A program made the translations under genes and the position numbers. From NCBI GenBank assembly GCA_027013265.1, contig JALUXQ010000211.1, positions 1 to 6,624 on the forward strand: a stretch of DNA of 6,624 nt, read 5' to 3'. This document shows, in pieces, positions 1-6,623 of this stretch. Within the stretch, counting starts at the first letter, position 1. The number at the start of each line of letters is the position of its first letter. This DNA is from Campylobacteraceae bacterium. Its GTDB lineage: Bacteria; Campylobacterota; Campylobacteria; Campylobacterales; Sulfurospirillaceae. The notes beneath the pieces were generated by a model. That model did not search any database. It was not told the DNA's origin and was given only the letters and a program-made list of their open reading frames with translations.

Positions 1-1
1 T

Positions 2-238
2 TATTTTTTAATTTTTGGGATAGGTGAGATTACTACAAATATAGCAGTGGCTTTGATACAAGTAGCAACATTTGCGATAAAACTTCTACTTATGAATTTT
101 GTTTTTGTGTGGGTCAGGTGGACACTTCCTAGATTTAGATATGATCAGCTTCAAGAGTTAGGGTGGAAAGTATTGTTGCCACTATCCATCGCAAATATTT
201 TTGTAACAGCCTTAGTTGTTGTTATGATAGGAGCTTGA
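2..238 (+). CDS. nuoH: NADH-quinone oxidoreductase subunit H, C-terminal part (partial at 5' end)
   Basis: These are the last 78 codons of NuoH (ND1 family), the membrane subunit that forms much of the quinone chamber and joins the peripheral arm to the membrane arm of complex I. The frame is open from the window edge, so the true start lies upstream; the GTG at 47 is an internal valine codon. The visible part covers the last two membrane helices. Between them is the family signature RWTLPRFRYDQL, followed by LGWKVLLPLSIANIF, which matches the usual NuoH ending (E. coli RASLPRPRYDQ...GWKICLPLTLINLL, recalled). The frame ends with TGA one base before the nuoI ATG, and the nuoI ribosome binding site lies inside these last codons. 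No sign of damage is visible. Identity is firm; only the missing N-terminal three quarters cannot be judged. Confidence 0.95.
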   Translation, partial: YFLIFGIGEITTNIAVALIQVATFAIKLLLMNFVFVWVRWTLPRFRYDQLQELGWKVLLPLSIANIFVTALVVVMIGA

Positions 239-239
239 T

Positions 240-740
240 ATGGGTATAAAAATAGTTCCAAGATATGGCAAAAGTCTTAAAGACAAACTCTATCTCCCTG
301 CACTTTTTGGAGGCATGAAGACAACTATGTCACACTTTTTAAGAAATCTAACAGATACCTCAAATATCAAAACAGAGTGTTATCCTGAGATGCAACCAAC
401 AGACATAACAGATAGATACAGAGGTGTGCATAGATTAACTCATAGAGATGACGATAGTATCAGGTGCGTTGCTTGCTTTATGTGTGCTACTGCGTGTCCT
501 GCTGATTGTATATTTATAGAAGCTACACAACGAGAAGATGGTGTAGATGAAAAAATGCCAAAGAAGTTTAGCATAGATTTGCTAGAGTGCGTATTTTGTG
601 GGGGATGTGTTGAGGCATGTCCTTGTGATGCTATAAGGATGGATACAGGTATATTTGCCTTTGTTGCTCAAAAAAGAGAGGATTTTGTTTTGGATAAAGA
701 GCAACTTTTGGCAAACAAACCTAGAGGAGAAGAGAGATGA
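240..740 (+). CDS. nuoI: NADH-quinone oxidoreductase subunit I (2x[4Fe-4S] ferredoxin-like)
   Basis: NuoI (Nqo9/TYKY family, 166 aa; E. coli about 180 aa) is the peripheral-arm subunit that holds clusters N6a and N6b and hands electrons towards N2 near the quinone site. Two complete CxxCxxCxxxCP motifs are visible: C76-C79-C82-C86 in CVACFMCATACP and C117-C120-C123-C127 in CVFCGGCVEACP. The residues before the first motif (YRGVHRLTHRDDDSIR, about 60-75) and after the second (CDAIRMDTG) are typical of the family. The N-terminal stretch around 20-38 (LPALFGGMKTTMSHFLRN) fits the amphipathic helix that lies on the membrane. Extra cysteines at 47, 90 and 129 fall outside the cluster motifs. The ATG at 240 follows the nuoH stop by one base and has AGGAG at 229-233, six bases upstream, so the start is well supported. 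The last bases overlap nuoJ by four. Confidence 0.98.
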   Translation: MGIKIVPRYGKSLKDKLYLPALFGGMKTTMSHFLRNLTDTSNIKTECYPEMQPTDITDRYRGVHRLTHRDDDSIRCVACFMCATACPADCIFIEATQREDGVDEKMPKKFSIDLLECVFCGGCVEACPCDAIRMDTGIFAFVAQKREDFVLDKEQLLANKPRGEER

Positions 741-1243
741 GTGATACGATTTTTTTAATTTTAGCTCTACTTGCCCTTTTTGGTGCAGGCACTATGATAA
801 CAGTATCAAATACAGTGCACTCTGCCTTGGGATTTATTGTGACTATATTGGCACTATCTGGACTTTATGCGCTTTTAAGTGCTTCATTCCTGTTTATGGT
901 GCAAATCATAGTTTACGCAGGAGCTGTCATAGCACTACTTCTCTTTGTCATAATGTTCCTAAATATACAATCAAGTCATACGCCAAAAGAGCCAAATAAA
1001 TATCTCTTTATGCTCATATCTGCTATCGTGATGTTGCCAATTGATTATCTGCTGTTTAGAGCTTTTTATACTATGACAGATATCGAAAATTTTAGTATAA
1101 CTTCAAAAGATTTTGGAACTGTTAAGATGCTTGGACTTGAGCTTTTTAGAAACTGGCTCTTGCCTTTTGAAGCAATATCTTTGCTTCTGCTTGTATCTTT
1201 AGTGGGAGCAGTTGTCATGGCAAGAAAGAAAGAGAGGTCTTGA
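737..1243 (+). CDS. nuoJ: NADH-quinone oxidoreductase subunit J
   Basis: NuoJ (ND6 family, 168 aa; E. coli 184 aa) is a membrane subunit of the proximal arm and takes part in coupling quinone reduction to proton movement. About five hydrophobic helices can be placed at roughly 4-22, 28-48, 52-75, 88-108 and 143-163. Family marks are NTVHSALGF (25-33), MVQIIVYAGAVIALLLFVIM (54-73) with Tyr60 and the glycine region of the third helix, where complex I structures show a pi-bulge, and the final PFEAISLLLLVSLVGAVVMAR. The start ATG overlaps the nuoI stop in an ATGA (737-740), and AGGAGA at 725-730 lies six bases upstream inside nuoI, which points to translational coupling. The stop TGA at 1241-1243 shares a base with the preferred nuoK start. 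The gene is intact. Confidence 0.97.
   Translation: MSDTIFLILALLALFGAGTMITVSNTVHSALGFIVTILALSGLYALLSASFLFMVQIIVYAGAVIALLLFVIMFLNIQSSHTPKEPNKYLFMLISAIVMLPIDYLLFRAFYTMTDIENFSITSKDFGTVKMLGLELFRNWLLPFEAISLLLLVSLVGAVVMARKKERS
1231..1237 (+). promoter_or_regulatory. Ribosome binding site for nuoK
   Basis: The purine run AGAGAGG lies in the last codons of nuoJ, five bases before the ATG at 1243 and eight before the ATG at 1246. It supports either ATG and would be very close (two bases) for the TTG at 1240, which argues against that codon as the start. The site is inferred from sequence only. Confidence 0.5.
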
Positions 1244-1563
1244 TGATGGAAGTTTCATTTATGTCGTACATTTTACTGGCTATCATTCTCTTTAGCATGG
1301 GGATTATGGGAGTAATTAGCAGAAAAAATATCTTTATAATATACATGTCATTAGAGCTTATGCTAAATTCTATAAACCTTATATTAGTCACACTCAGTAA
1401 GCATTTTGGCAATATGGACGGGCAAATTATCGCGATGATGGTTATAGCGATAGCTGCTGCAGAAGCTGCAGTGTTTTTGTCTTTGATTGTCTCGCTTTAT
1501 AGATTGAAACACTCAATCAATATAGATGACTACAATACACTCAAACAAAAAGGGACACTATGA
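1243..1563 (+). CDS. nuoK: NADH-quinone oxidoreductase subunit K
   Basis: NuoK (ND4L family) is a three-helix membrane subunit of the central proton path of complex I. From the ATG at 1243 it is 106 aa (E. coli 100 aa), with helices near 8-25, 29-50 and 61-84. The two buried glutamates of the family are present: E38 in YMSLELMLN and E74 in AIAAAEAAVFLSL, matching E. coli E36 and E72. The basic pair of the first cytoplasmic loop is R27-K28 (E. coli R25-R26). Three start codons stand in a row: TTG 1240, ATG 1243, ATG 1246. AGAGAGG at 1231-1237 sits five bases before 1243 and eight before 1246. I prefer 1243 because it is an ATG and overlaps the nuoJ TGA; 1246 is nearly as good, and 1240 is less likely. 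The 3' end overlaps nuoL by four bases. Confidence 0.95.
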   Translation: MMEVSFMSYILLAIILFSMGIMGVISRKNIFIIYMSLELMLNSINLILVTLSKHFGNMDGQIIAMMVIAIAAAEAAVFLSLIVSLYRLKHSINIDDYNTLKQKGTL

Positions 1564-3446
1564 GTAGTTACTTTTTAGCTTGGATTGTTCTGATTCCTCT
1601 CATTAGTGCAGCATTTCTTGGTATTTTATATCTATACTCTATAACTGTCAAGAAAATTTCAGATAAAGTTTTTGCAACTATCGCAATAACAGCTCCTATT
1701 TTAAGTTTTATGCTAGGAGTTGGTTTTTTTCTTGGGTTAAAAAACGGAGCTAGTGAATATATATATGAGCCATATATCTGGCTTGGCGTTAATGATTATA
1801 TTATAAATATGGGATTCTTAGGAGATAAACTCTCCATCTTTATGGTGCTTTTTATCACCTTTATCGGCTCACTCATACATATCTATGCGGCTGGATATAT
1901 GAAGGGCGATGATGGGTATGGAAAATTTTTCTCATATTTTAATCTCTTTGTTGCCTCTATGCTTCTTTTAGTTTTGGCAAACAGTCCTATTATCATGTTT
2001 ATTGGTTGGGAAAGTGTTGGGCTTTGTTCATACCTTTTGATAGGATTTTATTTTACAGATCCTCTAAATGTGGTTGCTGGAAATAAAGCTTTTATAGCCA
2101 ACAGAGTTGGGGATTTGGGATTTTTGATAGGGCTTGTATATCTCTTCTTTTATGTTGGAAAATTAGGATTTGATTACAGTGCGCTAGAGCAATATATCGA
2201 TATTGTCCCAAATCATATACTTGTGATTATCGGCTCAGCTCTTTTTGTTGGAGCTATGGGGAAATCTGCACAAATTCCACTTTATGTCTGGCTTCCTGAT
2301 GCGATGGCAGGGCCTACTCCCGTTTCAGCTTTGATTCACGCTGCCACTATGGTCACAGCTGGTGTTTATATGGTAGCTAGATTTCATTTTCTATATGATT
2401 TGATTCCAAATGTAGGGCTTTTCATAGCTTATATTGGAGCATTTTCAGCTCTTTTTGCAGCTGTGATTGCCATGAAGCAGAGTGATATAAAAAAGATACT
2501 TGCATACTCTACGATTTCGCAGTTGGGTTATATGTTTATAGCTGTGGGTTTGGGTGCATATTCTACTGGTCTTTTTCATGTCTTTACTCACGCTTTTTTC
2601 AAAGCACTTCTCTTTATGGGGGCAGGTGCGATTATTATAGCTTTGCACCATGAACAAAATATATTTAAAATGGGTGGACTTAGAAAAAGATTGCCTCTTA
2701 TATATATCGTTATGCTAGTTGCAAATTTGGCTATCAGTGGGATTCCGCCTTTTGCTGGATTTTTTAGTAAAGATGAGATTTTACTAAAAGCCTATAAACA
2801 TCATGAGTACTTGATATACGGTATAGGACTCTTTACAGCTGCGCTTACGGCGTACTATATGTTTAGGCTTTTCTTTGTGACATTTGAGGGAAAAAACTAT
2901 ACTGAAAAAAAATTAGAGCCACTCTCATGGAGTATGAAAGCCCCACTTGTTGTATTGGCTTTTGGAGCTGCTTTTAGTGGCTTTGTTGGATTGCCAAAGG
3001 TTTTTAGCAATACAAATTTGATAGACACTTGGCTTGGTAATTGGAGTGGAGTTTCTATACATGCGGAGCACTACGAAGAGATAATTTTTATGGGAGTTAG
3101 CGTTATAGCTGGACTTATAGGAATAGCCGTGGCTTATGTGAAATTTTTCAAATATGATTTTAGTCAAGAGTTAAAAGAGGGTGGAATTGTTTATAATAAA
3201 TTTTATATAGATGAATTAATCGACTTTTTAATTGTAAGAAGAGTTAGAAGTTTAAGTACTTTTATCTCCGTAGTTATAGATGATGGAGTGATAGATAAAA
3301 CTGTCATGTCTTTATCAAATGGTTTTATAAATTTGGGCAGAAGGGTTGGTAGGATGCAGAGTGCAAATACGAGAATGTATGCTTTTTTTATGTTAATAGG
3401 GCTTAGCTCTTTTAGTCTATATTTGATATTTAAATTAGGGCAGTAG
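1560..3446 (+). CDS. nuoL: NADH-quinone oxidoreductase subunit L (distal antiporter-like subunit)
   Basis: NuoL (ND5 family, 628 aa; E. coli 613 aa) is the most distal Mrp-antiporter-like subunit, a proton pump module with a long lateral helix that runs back along NuoM and NuoN. The proton-path residues are in place: E151 in GWESVGLCSY, R182 and D185 in NRVGDLGF, K235 in GKSAQIPLYVWLPDAMAGP, H260 in LIHAATMVTAGVY, H340/H344/K348 in FHVFTHAFFKALLF, and K404-D405 in FFSKDEIL. They correspond to E. coli E144, R175, D178, K229, H254, H334/H338/K342 and K399-D400 with steady offsets of 5-7. The C-terminal part (YNKFYIDELIDFLI, about 545-558, then a final helix at 606-625) is the lateral-helix region and separates NuoL from NuoM and NuoN. 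The start overlaps the nuoK stop in an ATGA; AGGGA at 1551-1555 is a modest binding site four bases upstream. Confidence 0.98.
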   Translation: MSSYFLAWIVLIPLISAAFLGILYLYSITVKKISDKVFATIAITAPILSFMLGVGFFLGLKNGASEYIYEPYIWLGVNDYIINMGFLGDKLSIFMVLFITFIGSLIHIYAAGYMKGDDGYGKFFSYFNLFVASMLLLVLANSPIIMFIGWESVGLCSYLLIGFYFTDPLNVVAGNKAFIANRVGDLGFLIGLVYLFFYVGKLGFDYSALEQYIDIVPNHILVIIGSALFVGAMGKSAQIPLYVWLPDAMAGPTPVSALIHAATMVTAGVYMVARFHFLYDLIPNVGLFIAYIGAFSALFAAVIAMKQSDIKKILAYSTISQLGYMFIAVGLGAYSTGLFHVFTHAFFKALLFMGAGAIIIALHHEQNIFKMGGLRKRLPLIYIVMLVANLAISGIPPFAGFFSKDEILLKAYKHHEYLIYGIGLFTAALTAYYMFRLFFVTFEGKNYTEKKLEPLSWSMKAPLVVLAFGAAFSGFVGLPKVFSNTNLIDTWLGNWSGVSIHAEHYEEIIFMGVSVIAGLIGIAVAYVKFFKYDFSQELKEGGIVYNKFYIDELIDFLIVRRVRSLSTFISVVIDDGVIDKTVMSLSNGFINLGRRVGRMQSANTRMYAFFMLIGLSSFSLYLIFKLGQ

Positions 3447-3448
3447 TT

Positions 3449-4933
3449 ATGGATATCGGACTTTTATCTTTTATAATTTTCTTGCCATTGGTGATAGCTT
3501 TTATTTTGATGGTACTTCCGTTTGGTATGAAGATGACTAGAAATATAGCTTTTGTTACCACTATTGTTGTATTTTTGCTTTCCCTTAGTATATTTTTCAG
3601 GTTTAGACTGGCTGATTATATGCAATTTCGTGAATTTCACCCTTGGATTACAACATACGGTATATATTATAGTTTAGGTGTTGATGGTTTTTCTATGATT
3701 ATATTGATGTTGACTACAACTTTGATTCCTCTTGGTTATCTGTTTTTATGGAAAACTAAAAAATCAAAAGGATACTGGATAAGTATGCTTATGATTCAAG
3801 CAGGTGTTACGGGAGCTCTTTTGTCACTTGATTTGATCTTGTTTTACTTCTTTTGGGAATCTATGCTTCTGCCAGTTTTTATGATTATAGGTATATATGG
3901 GACAGGAAATAGAATATTTTCAACCCTAAAAATCACGATTTATACTATCATGGGCTCTTTGTTTATGTTTGTTTCTATCCTCTATCTAGGGGTTCAGTTT
4001 TACAATGAATTTGGAGTGTGGAGTTTTCAGCTTAGTGACTTAGTGCAGATTACGACAATGTCAAGAACACAAGAGACACTGCTCTTTTTTGGTTTCATGG
4101 CAGCTTTTGCTATAAAAATTCCAATTTTTCCATTTCACACTTGGCTTATGCAAACATATTCAAACTCACCTACGGGTGGAGTTTTTATCCTCTCATCAAT
4201 CATGGCAAAATTGGGGATTTACGGGATAGTTAGATTTGTTCTGCCTCTCTTTCCCCACCAATATGTCGAGTTCGCACCATACTTTGTGGGGCTTGGTATC
4301 TTTGGTTTGATATACTTTGGGATAGCAGCATTGATGCAACAAAATATAAAGAGGATGTTTGCCTATTCGTCAGCTTCACACTTGGCTTTTATAACAGCTG
4401 GCATATTTTCACTAAATGCTTACGGGATGACTGGGGCTGCCTTTTTGATTGTAGCTCATGCCATGGCGACTGGTGGGCTGTTTTTACTAACAGGAACCAT
4501 AGAGTACGATTTGGGTATCAGATCCATCTCTGGGCTTGGCGGCATAGCCAAAAAAGCACCACTTCTTACAGTTGCATTTGCTTTGATGCTTCTTAGTATA
4601 GTTGGACTTCCAGGTACAAATGGTTTTGTCTCCGAATTTCTAATCGTATTGGGACTTTTTAAATATAACCACTTCGCAGGTATAATATCGGCAACCACAG
4701 TCTTGGTAGCTGCAAGTTTTATGTTTTGGATGTTTCAAAGAGCAATTTTGGTTAGAACAGATAATGATGTAAGTAAGATGAAGGATTTGGATATCAAAGA
4801 GGTTGTAGGTATCTTTGGTTTGGCGCTTGTTATTATAGCTATGGGGCTCTATCCACACTGGTTTTTATATAAGATTGAACCAACTATTCAGCACTATTTG
4901 ATAGACATACTAAAAGTTGGAGTAGGGTCATGA
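3449..4933 (+). CDS. nuoM: NADH-quinone oxidoreductase subunit M (antiporter-like subunit)
   Basis: NuoM (ND4 family, 494 aa; E. coli about 509 aa) is the middle of the three antiporter-like proton modules of the membrane arm, with about 14 helices. Key residues align with E. coli at a nearly constant offset: E137 in FFWESMLLPVF (E144), K223 in AIKIPIFPFHTWL (K234), K254 in SIMAKLGIYG (K265), H311 in SASHLAF (H322), H337 in VAHAMATGGLFLL (H348) and E396 in GFVSEFLIVLG (E407). A glutamate in place of a lysine at the last site marks NuoM rather than NuoL or NuoN. The segment after HTWL reads MQTYSNSPTGG, where the usual family text is PDAH...PTAG, so the loop is divergent. The ATG lies two bases after the nuoL TAG, with AGGG at 3437-3440 eight bases upstream; the 3' end overlaps nuoN by four bases. 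Confidence 0.98.
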   Translation: MDIGLLSFIIFLPLVIAFILMVLPFGMKMTRNIAFVTTIVVFLLSLSIFFRFRLADYMQFREFHPWITTYGIYYSLGVDGFSMIILMLTTTLIPLGYLFLWKTKKSKGYWISMLMIQAGVTGALLSLDLILFYFFWESMLLPVFMIIGIYGTGNRIFSTLKITIYTIMGSLFMFVSILYLGVQFYNEFGVWSFQLSDLVQITTMSRTQETLLFFGFMAAFAIKIPIFPFHTWLMQTYSNSPTGGVFILSSIMAKLGIYGIVRFVLPLFPHQYVEFAPYFVGLGIFGLIYFGIAALMQQNIKRMFAYSSASHLAFITAGIFSLNAYGMTGAAFLIVAHAMATGGLFLLTGTIEYDLGIRSISGLGGIAKKAPLLTVAFALMLLSIVGLPGTNGFVSEFLIVLGLFKYNHFAGIISATTVLVAASFMFWMFQRAILVRTDNDVSKMKDLDIKEVVGIFGLALVIIAMGLYPHWFLYKIEPTIQHYLIDILKVGVGS

Positions 4934-6426
4934 AGTATGATGATATAATGTATGTATTGCCAATCTTATCTGTTGGTATCGGGGCTGTAGTTCTTATGCT
5001 TTTGAGCCCTTTGAAGAGTTTTAGTATAAATAGGCTCTCTTGGACAACTCTTCTCTTTCTTGTTTTTGCATTTTTTACAAATGCTCTGAATTTTGGCAAA
5101 GTATTTTCCGTGATGCCTTTTAAAGATGTCTTCTCTTCTATGATTATTATAGATACTTTTTCTGGGTATTTTACTTCGATTATATTGGCAGGTGGGATTG
5201 TTACTGTGTTGGTTGGTGCTCACTATTTTGAAAAGATGAATATGTTAAGAGGAGAGGTGTTTTCTCTGCTTATGTTCTCAGTTTTTGGCATGTTGTTACT
5301 TGTCCAGACACTAGATCTTTTGGTATCGTTTATAGGTTTGGAGATAGCATCAATCTCTATCTATTCACTGATGGGCTTTCAAAAAAACAACCTCAGGCGA
5401 GTAGAGGGTGGTTTTAGATATCTCATACTAGGCTCAATCGCAGGGATTATGCTTCTATTTGGAACTACGCTTATATATGCAGGTACAAAAAGTACGAATA
5501 TACTGGAAATTGCTAAATTTATATCTTCGCAAATAGACGCAAATATGATTTTGGTTGTGACTGGTGGAACGCTGATTTTGATAACATTTTTATTTAAAAT
5601 TGCTGCATTTCCATTTCAAAACTGGTCAATGGATGCCTATGATGGTGCACCTCTACCTATAACTGCTTTTATGGCATCTACTTTTAAGGTGGCGATATTT
5701 GGTTTCATACTCAGGTTTGTTTTGGTTGACTTTCATGAACTGAAAAACATATGGAATGACATACTGTTTTACATCGCAATTTTAACTATGCTTTATGGCA
5801 GTTTTTTAGCAGTTTTCCAAACAGCACTAAAGAGAATGCTGGCTGCTTCAAGTATCGTGCATACTGGTTATCTTCTTATAGCATTTGTATCTATAAGCAG
5901 TATCGGTGAGAGTGCAGCTACATCTATCATCTTCTATCTTATTGCATACTTTTTATCTTCAATGGGCGCATTTGGAATGCTCTCATATATAGCATCAGAT
6001 GATCATGTCAGAGTCACTTATGAGGACTTTAGGGGCTTTGCTCATATAAGACCATATATGGCTGCTATGATGAGTATCTTCATGCTCTCTTTGGCAGGGA
6101 TTCCATCGACCATAGGTTTTATAGGAAAATTTTATATATTTACAGGAGCTATCGAGGCTGGGTATACCACATTGGCGATTGCTGGTATATTGGCGACATT
6201 TGTATCAGTGTATTACTATTTTAAACTTATCGCTTTGATGTACTTCTATCCAAGTTCTGAGATGACAAATGTTCCTCCACTAAAAGGAATGCCACCACTT
6301 ATCATAGCTGTTATGGCGATTTTGATAGTCTGGGGCGGTATAGGAAATACTCTTATCTCCTATTTTCCTGGTATTGACTTTTTGATTGATACTGCTAAAT
6401 TTGCTTATCAGTCTTTGTTTATGTGA
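4930..6426 (+). CDS. nuoN: NADH-quinone oxidoreductase subunit N (proximal antiporter-like subunit)
   Basis: NuoN (ND2 family, 498 aa; E. coli about 485 aa) is the antiporter-like module nearest to NuoK. The core ion-path residues are present: E109 in RGEVFSLL (E. coli E104), E138 in FIGLEIASISIY (E133), K223 in FKIAAFPFQNW (K217), K253 in STFKVAIFGF (K247) and K400 in GFIGKFYIF (K395). By the same alignment three other positions studied in E. coli differ: R163 for K158, Q230 for H224 and A306 for Y300. The motif usually read as PFHxWxPDxYEGAP is here PFQNWSMDAYDGAP. The frame is full length with no breaks, so the protein is very likely functional. The ATG overlaps the nuoM stop in an ATGA, with GGAG at 4919-4922 seven bases upstream. 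It is the last gene of the operon in the window. Confidence 0.97.
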   Translation: MKYDDIMYVLPILSVGIGAVVLMLLSPLKSFSINRLSWTTLLFLVFAFFTNALNFGKVFSVMPFKDVFSSMIIIDTFSGYFTSIILAGGIVTVLVGAHYFEKMNMLRGEVFSLLMFSVFGMLLLVQTLDLLVSFIGLEIASISIYSLMGFQKNNLRRVEGGFRYLILGSIAGIMLLFGTTLIYAGTKSTNILEIAKFISSQIDANMILVVTGGTLILITFLFKIAAFPFQNWSMDAYDGAPLPITAFMASTFKVAIFGFILRFVLVDFHELKNIWNDILFYIAILTMLYGSFLAVFQTALKRMLAASSIVHTGYLLIAFVSISSIGESAATSIIFYLIAYFLSSMGAFGMLSYIASDDHVRVTYEDFRGFAHIRPYMAAMMSIFMLSLAGIPSTIGFIGKFYIFTGAIEAGYTTLAIAGILATFVSVYYYFKLIALMYFYPSSEMTNVPPLKGMPPLIIAVMAILIVWGGIGNTLISYFPGIDFLIDTAKFAYQSLFM

Positions 6427-6484
6427 TTAACTGACCTTACGCACTAAATGCAATACTGAGCAAAAAGAGAACGCTTCATATGCG

Positions 6485-6530
6485 AGGCAGGTTTTTGCAA
6501 GCGTAGCCGTAGCTACGGTTGTGAAAGCCT
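6485..6530. repeat. Imperfect hairpin with central palindrome CCGTAGCTACGG
   Basis: The 12-bp perfect palindrome CCGTAGCTACGG is at 6507-6518. Read as RNA, it extends to a nine-pair stem, 6502-6510 with 6515-6523, using three G-U pairs and a four-base AGCU loop. Further out, AGGC at 6485-6488 can pair with GCCT at 6527-6530, giving an irregular outer stem. A tandem hexamer CGTAGC CGTAGC (6502-6513) forms the left arm. No T run follows, so this is not a classic terminator. It could be a REP-like dispersed repeat, a transcript 3'-end structure, or a protein binding site; the sequence alone does not decide. Confidence 0.55.
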
Positions 6531-6598
6531 AACGAAGTCAGATGATGTGTTATCTTTTTGTCCTTTGGATAAGACAATTTGCATACAATTACTTCGTT
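6531..6598. repeat. 8-bp inverted repeat AACGAAGT / ACTTCGTT
   Basis: AACGAAGT at 6531-6538 is exactly repeated in inverse as ACTTCGTT at 6591-6598, with 52 bases between. Inside the loop, TTGTC (6558-6562) and GACAA (6573-6577) can form a small stem with a ten-base loop. The left arm follows directly on the hairpin at 6485-6530. The arms are short, so chance cannot be ruled out in AT-rich DNA. Confidence 0.35.
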
Positions 6599-6609
6599 GA
6601 TAGTATTGA

Positions 6610-6623
6610 AGCTACTAGTAGCT
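6610..6623. repeat. 14-bp perfect palindrome AGCTACTAGTAGCT
   Basis: AGCTACTAGTAGCT is a perfect 14-base palindrome one base from the window end. It shares the AGCTAC word with the palindrome at 6507-6518. It may be an operator-like site or half of a larger repeat that continues beyond the window; nothing here shows which. Confidence 0.4.

Noticed and set aside
47..238. Separate 63-residue small membrane protein starting at GTG 47
   Set aside because: The frame is open upstream to the window edge and the residues match the NuoH C-terminus, so it is the tail of a larger gene.
1215..1412. Antisense open frame of 65 codons across the nuoJ/nuoK junction
   Set aside because: It lies wholly opposite conserved nuoJ and nuoK coding sequence, has no recognisable domain, and fits a chance shadow frame.
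2445..3167. Two antisense open frames (2445-2657 and 2925-3167) opposite nuoL
   Set aside because: Both are opposite well-conserved nuoL sequence; their peptides are low in recognisable motifs and rich in Lys, Ser and Tyr, as expected for the reverse of membrane-protein codons.
4456..5223. Four antisense open frames opposite nuoM and nuoN (4456-4698, 4640-4858, 4884-5099, 4966-5223)
   Set aside because: They overlap one another and the conserved sense genes, and show no domain or credible start context.
6555..6559. T run after the hairpin as a Rho-independent terminator
   Set aside because: The T5 run is about 25 bases beyond the end of the hairpin at 6485-6530, too far for an intrinsic terminator, and the nearby stem TTATC/GATAA (6550-6554 with 6568-6572) comes before or around it instead of directly ahead.
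6558..6589. Promoter with -10 TACAAT (6584-6589) and -35 TTGTCC (6558-6563)
   Set aside because: The spacer is 20 bases, the -35 match is weak, and no confirmed gene follows inside the window.
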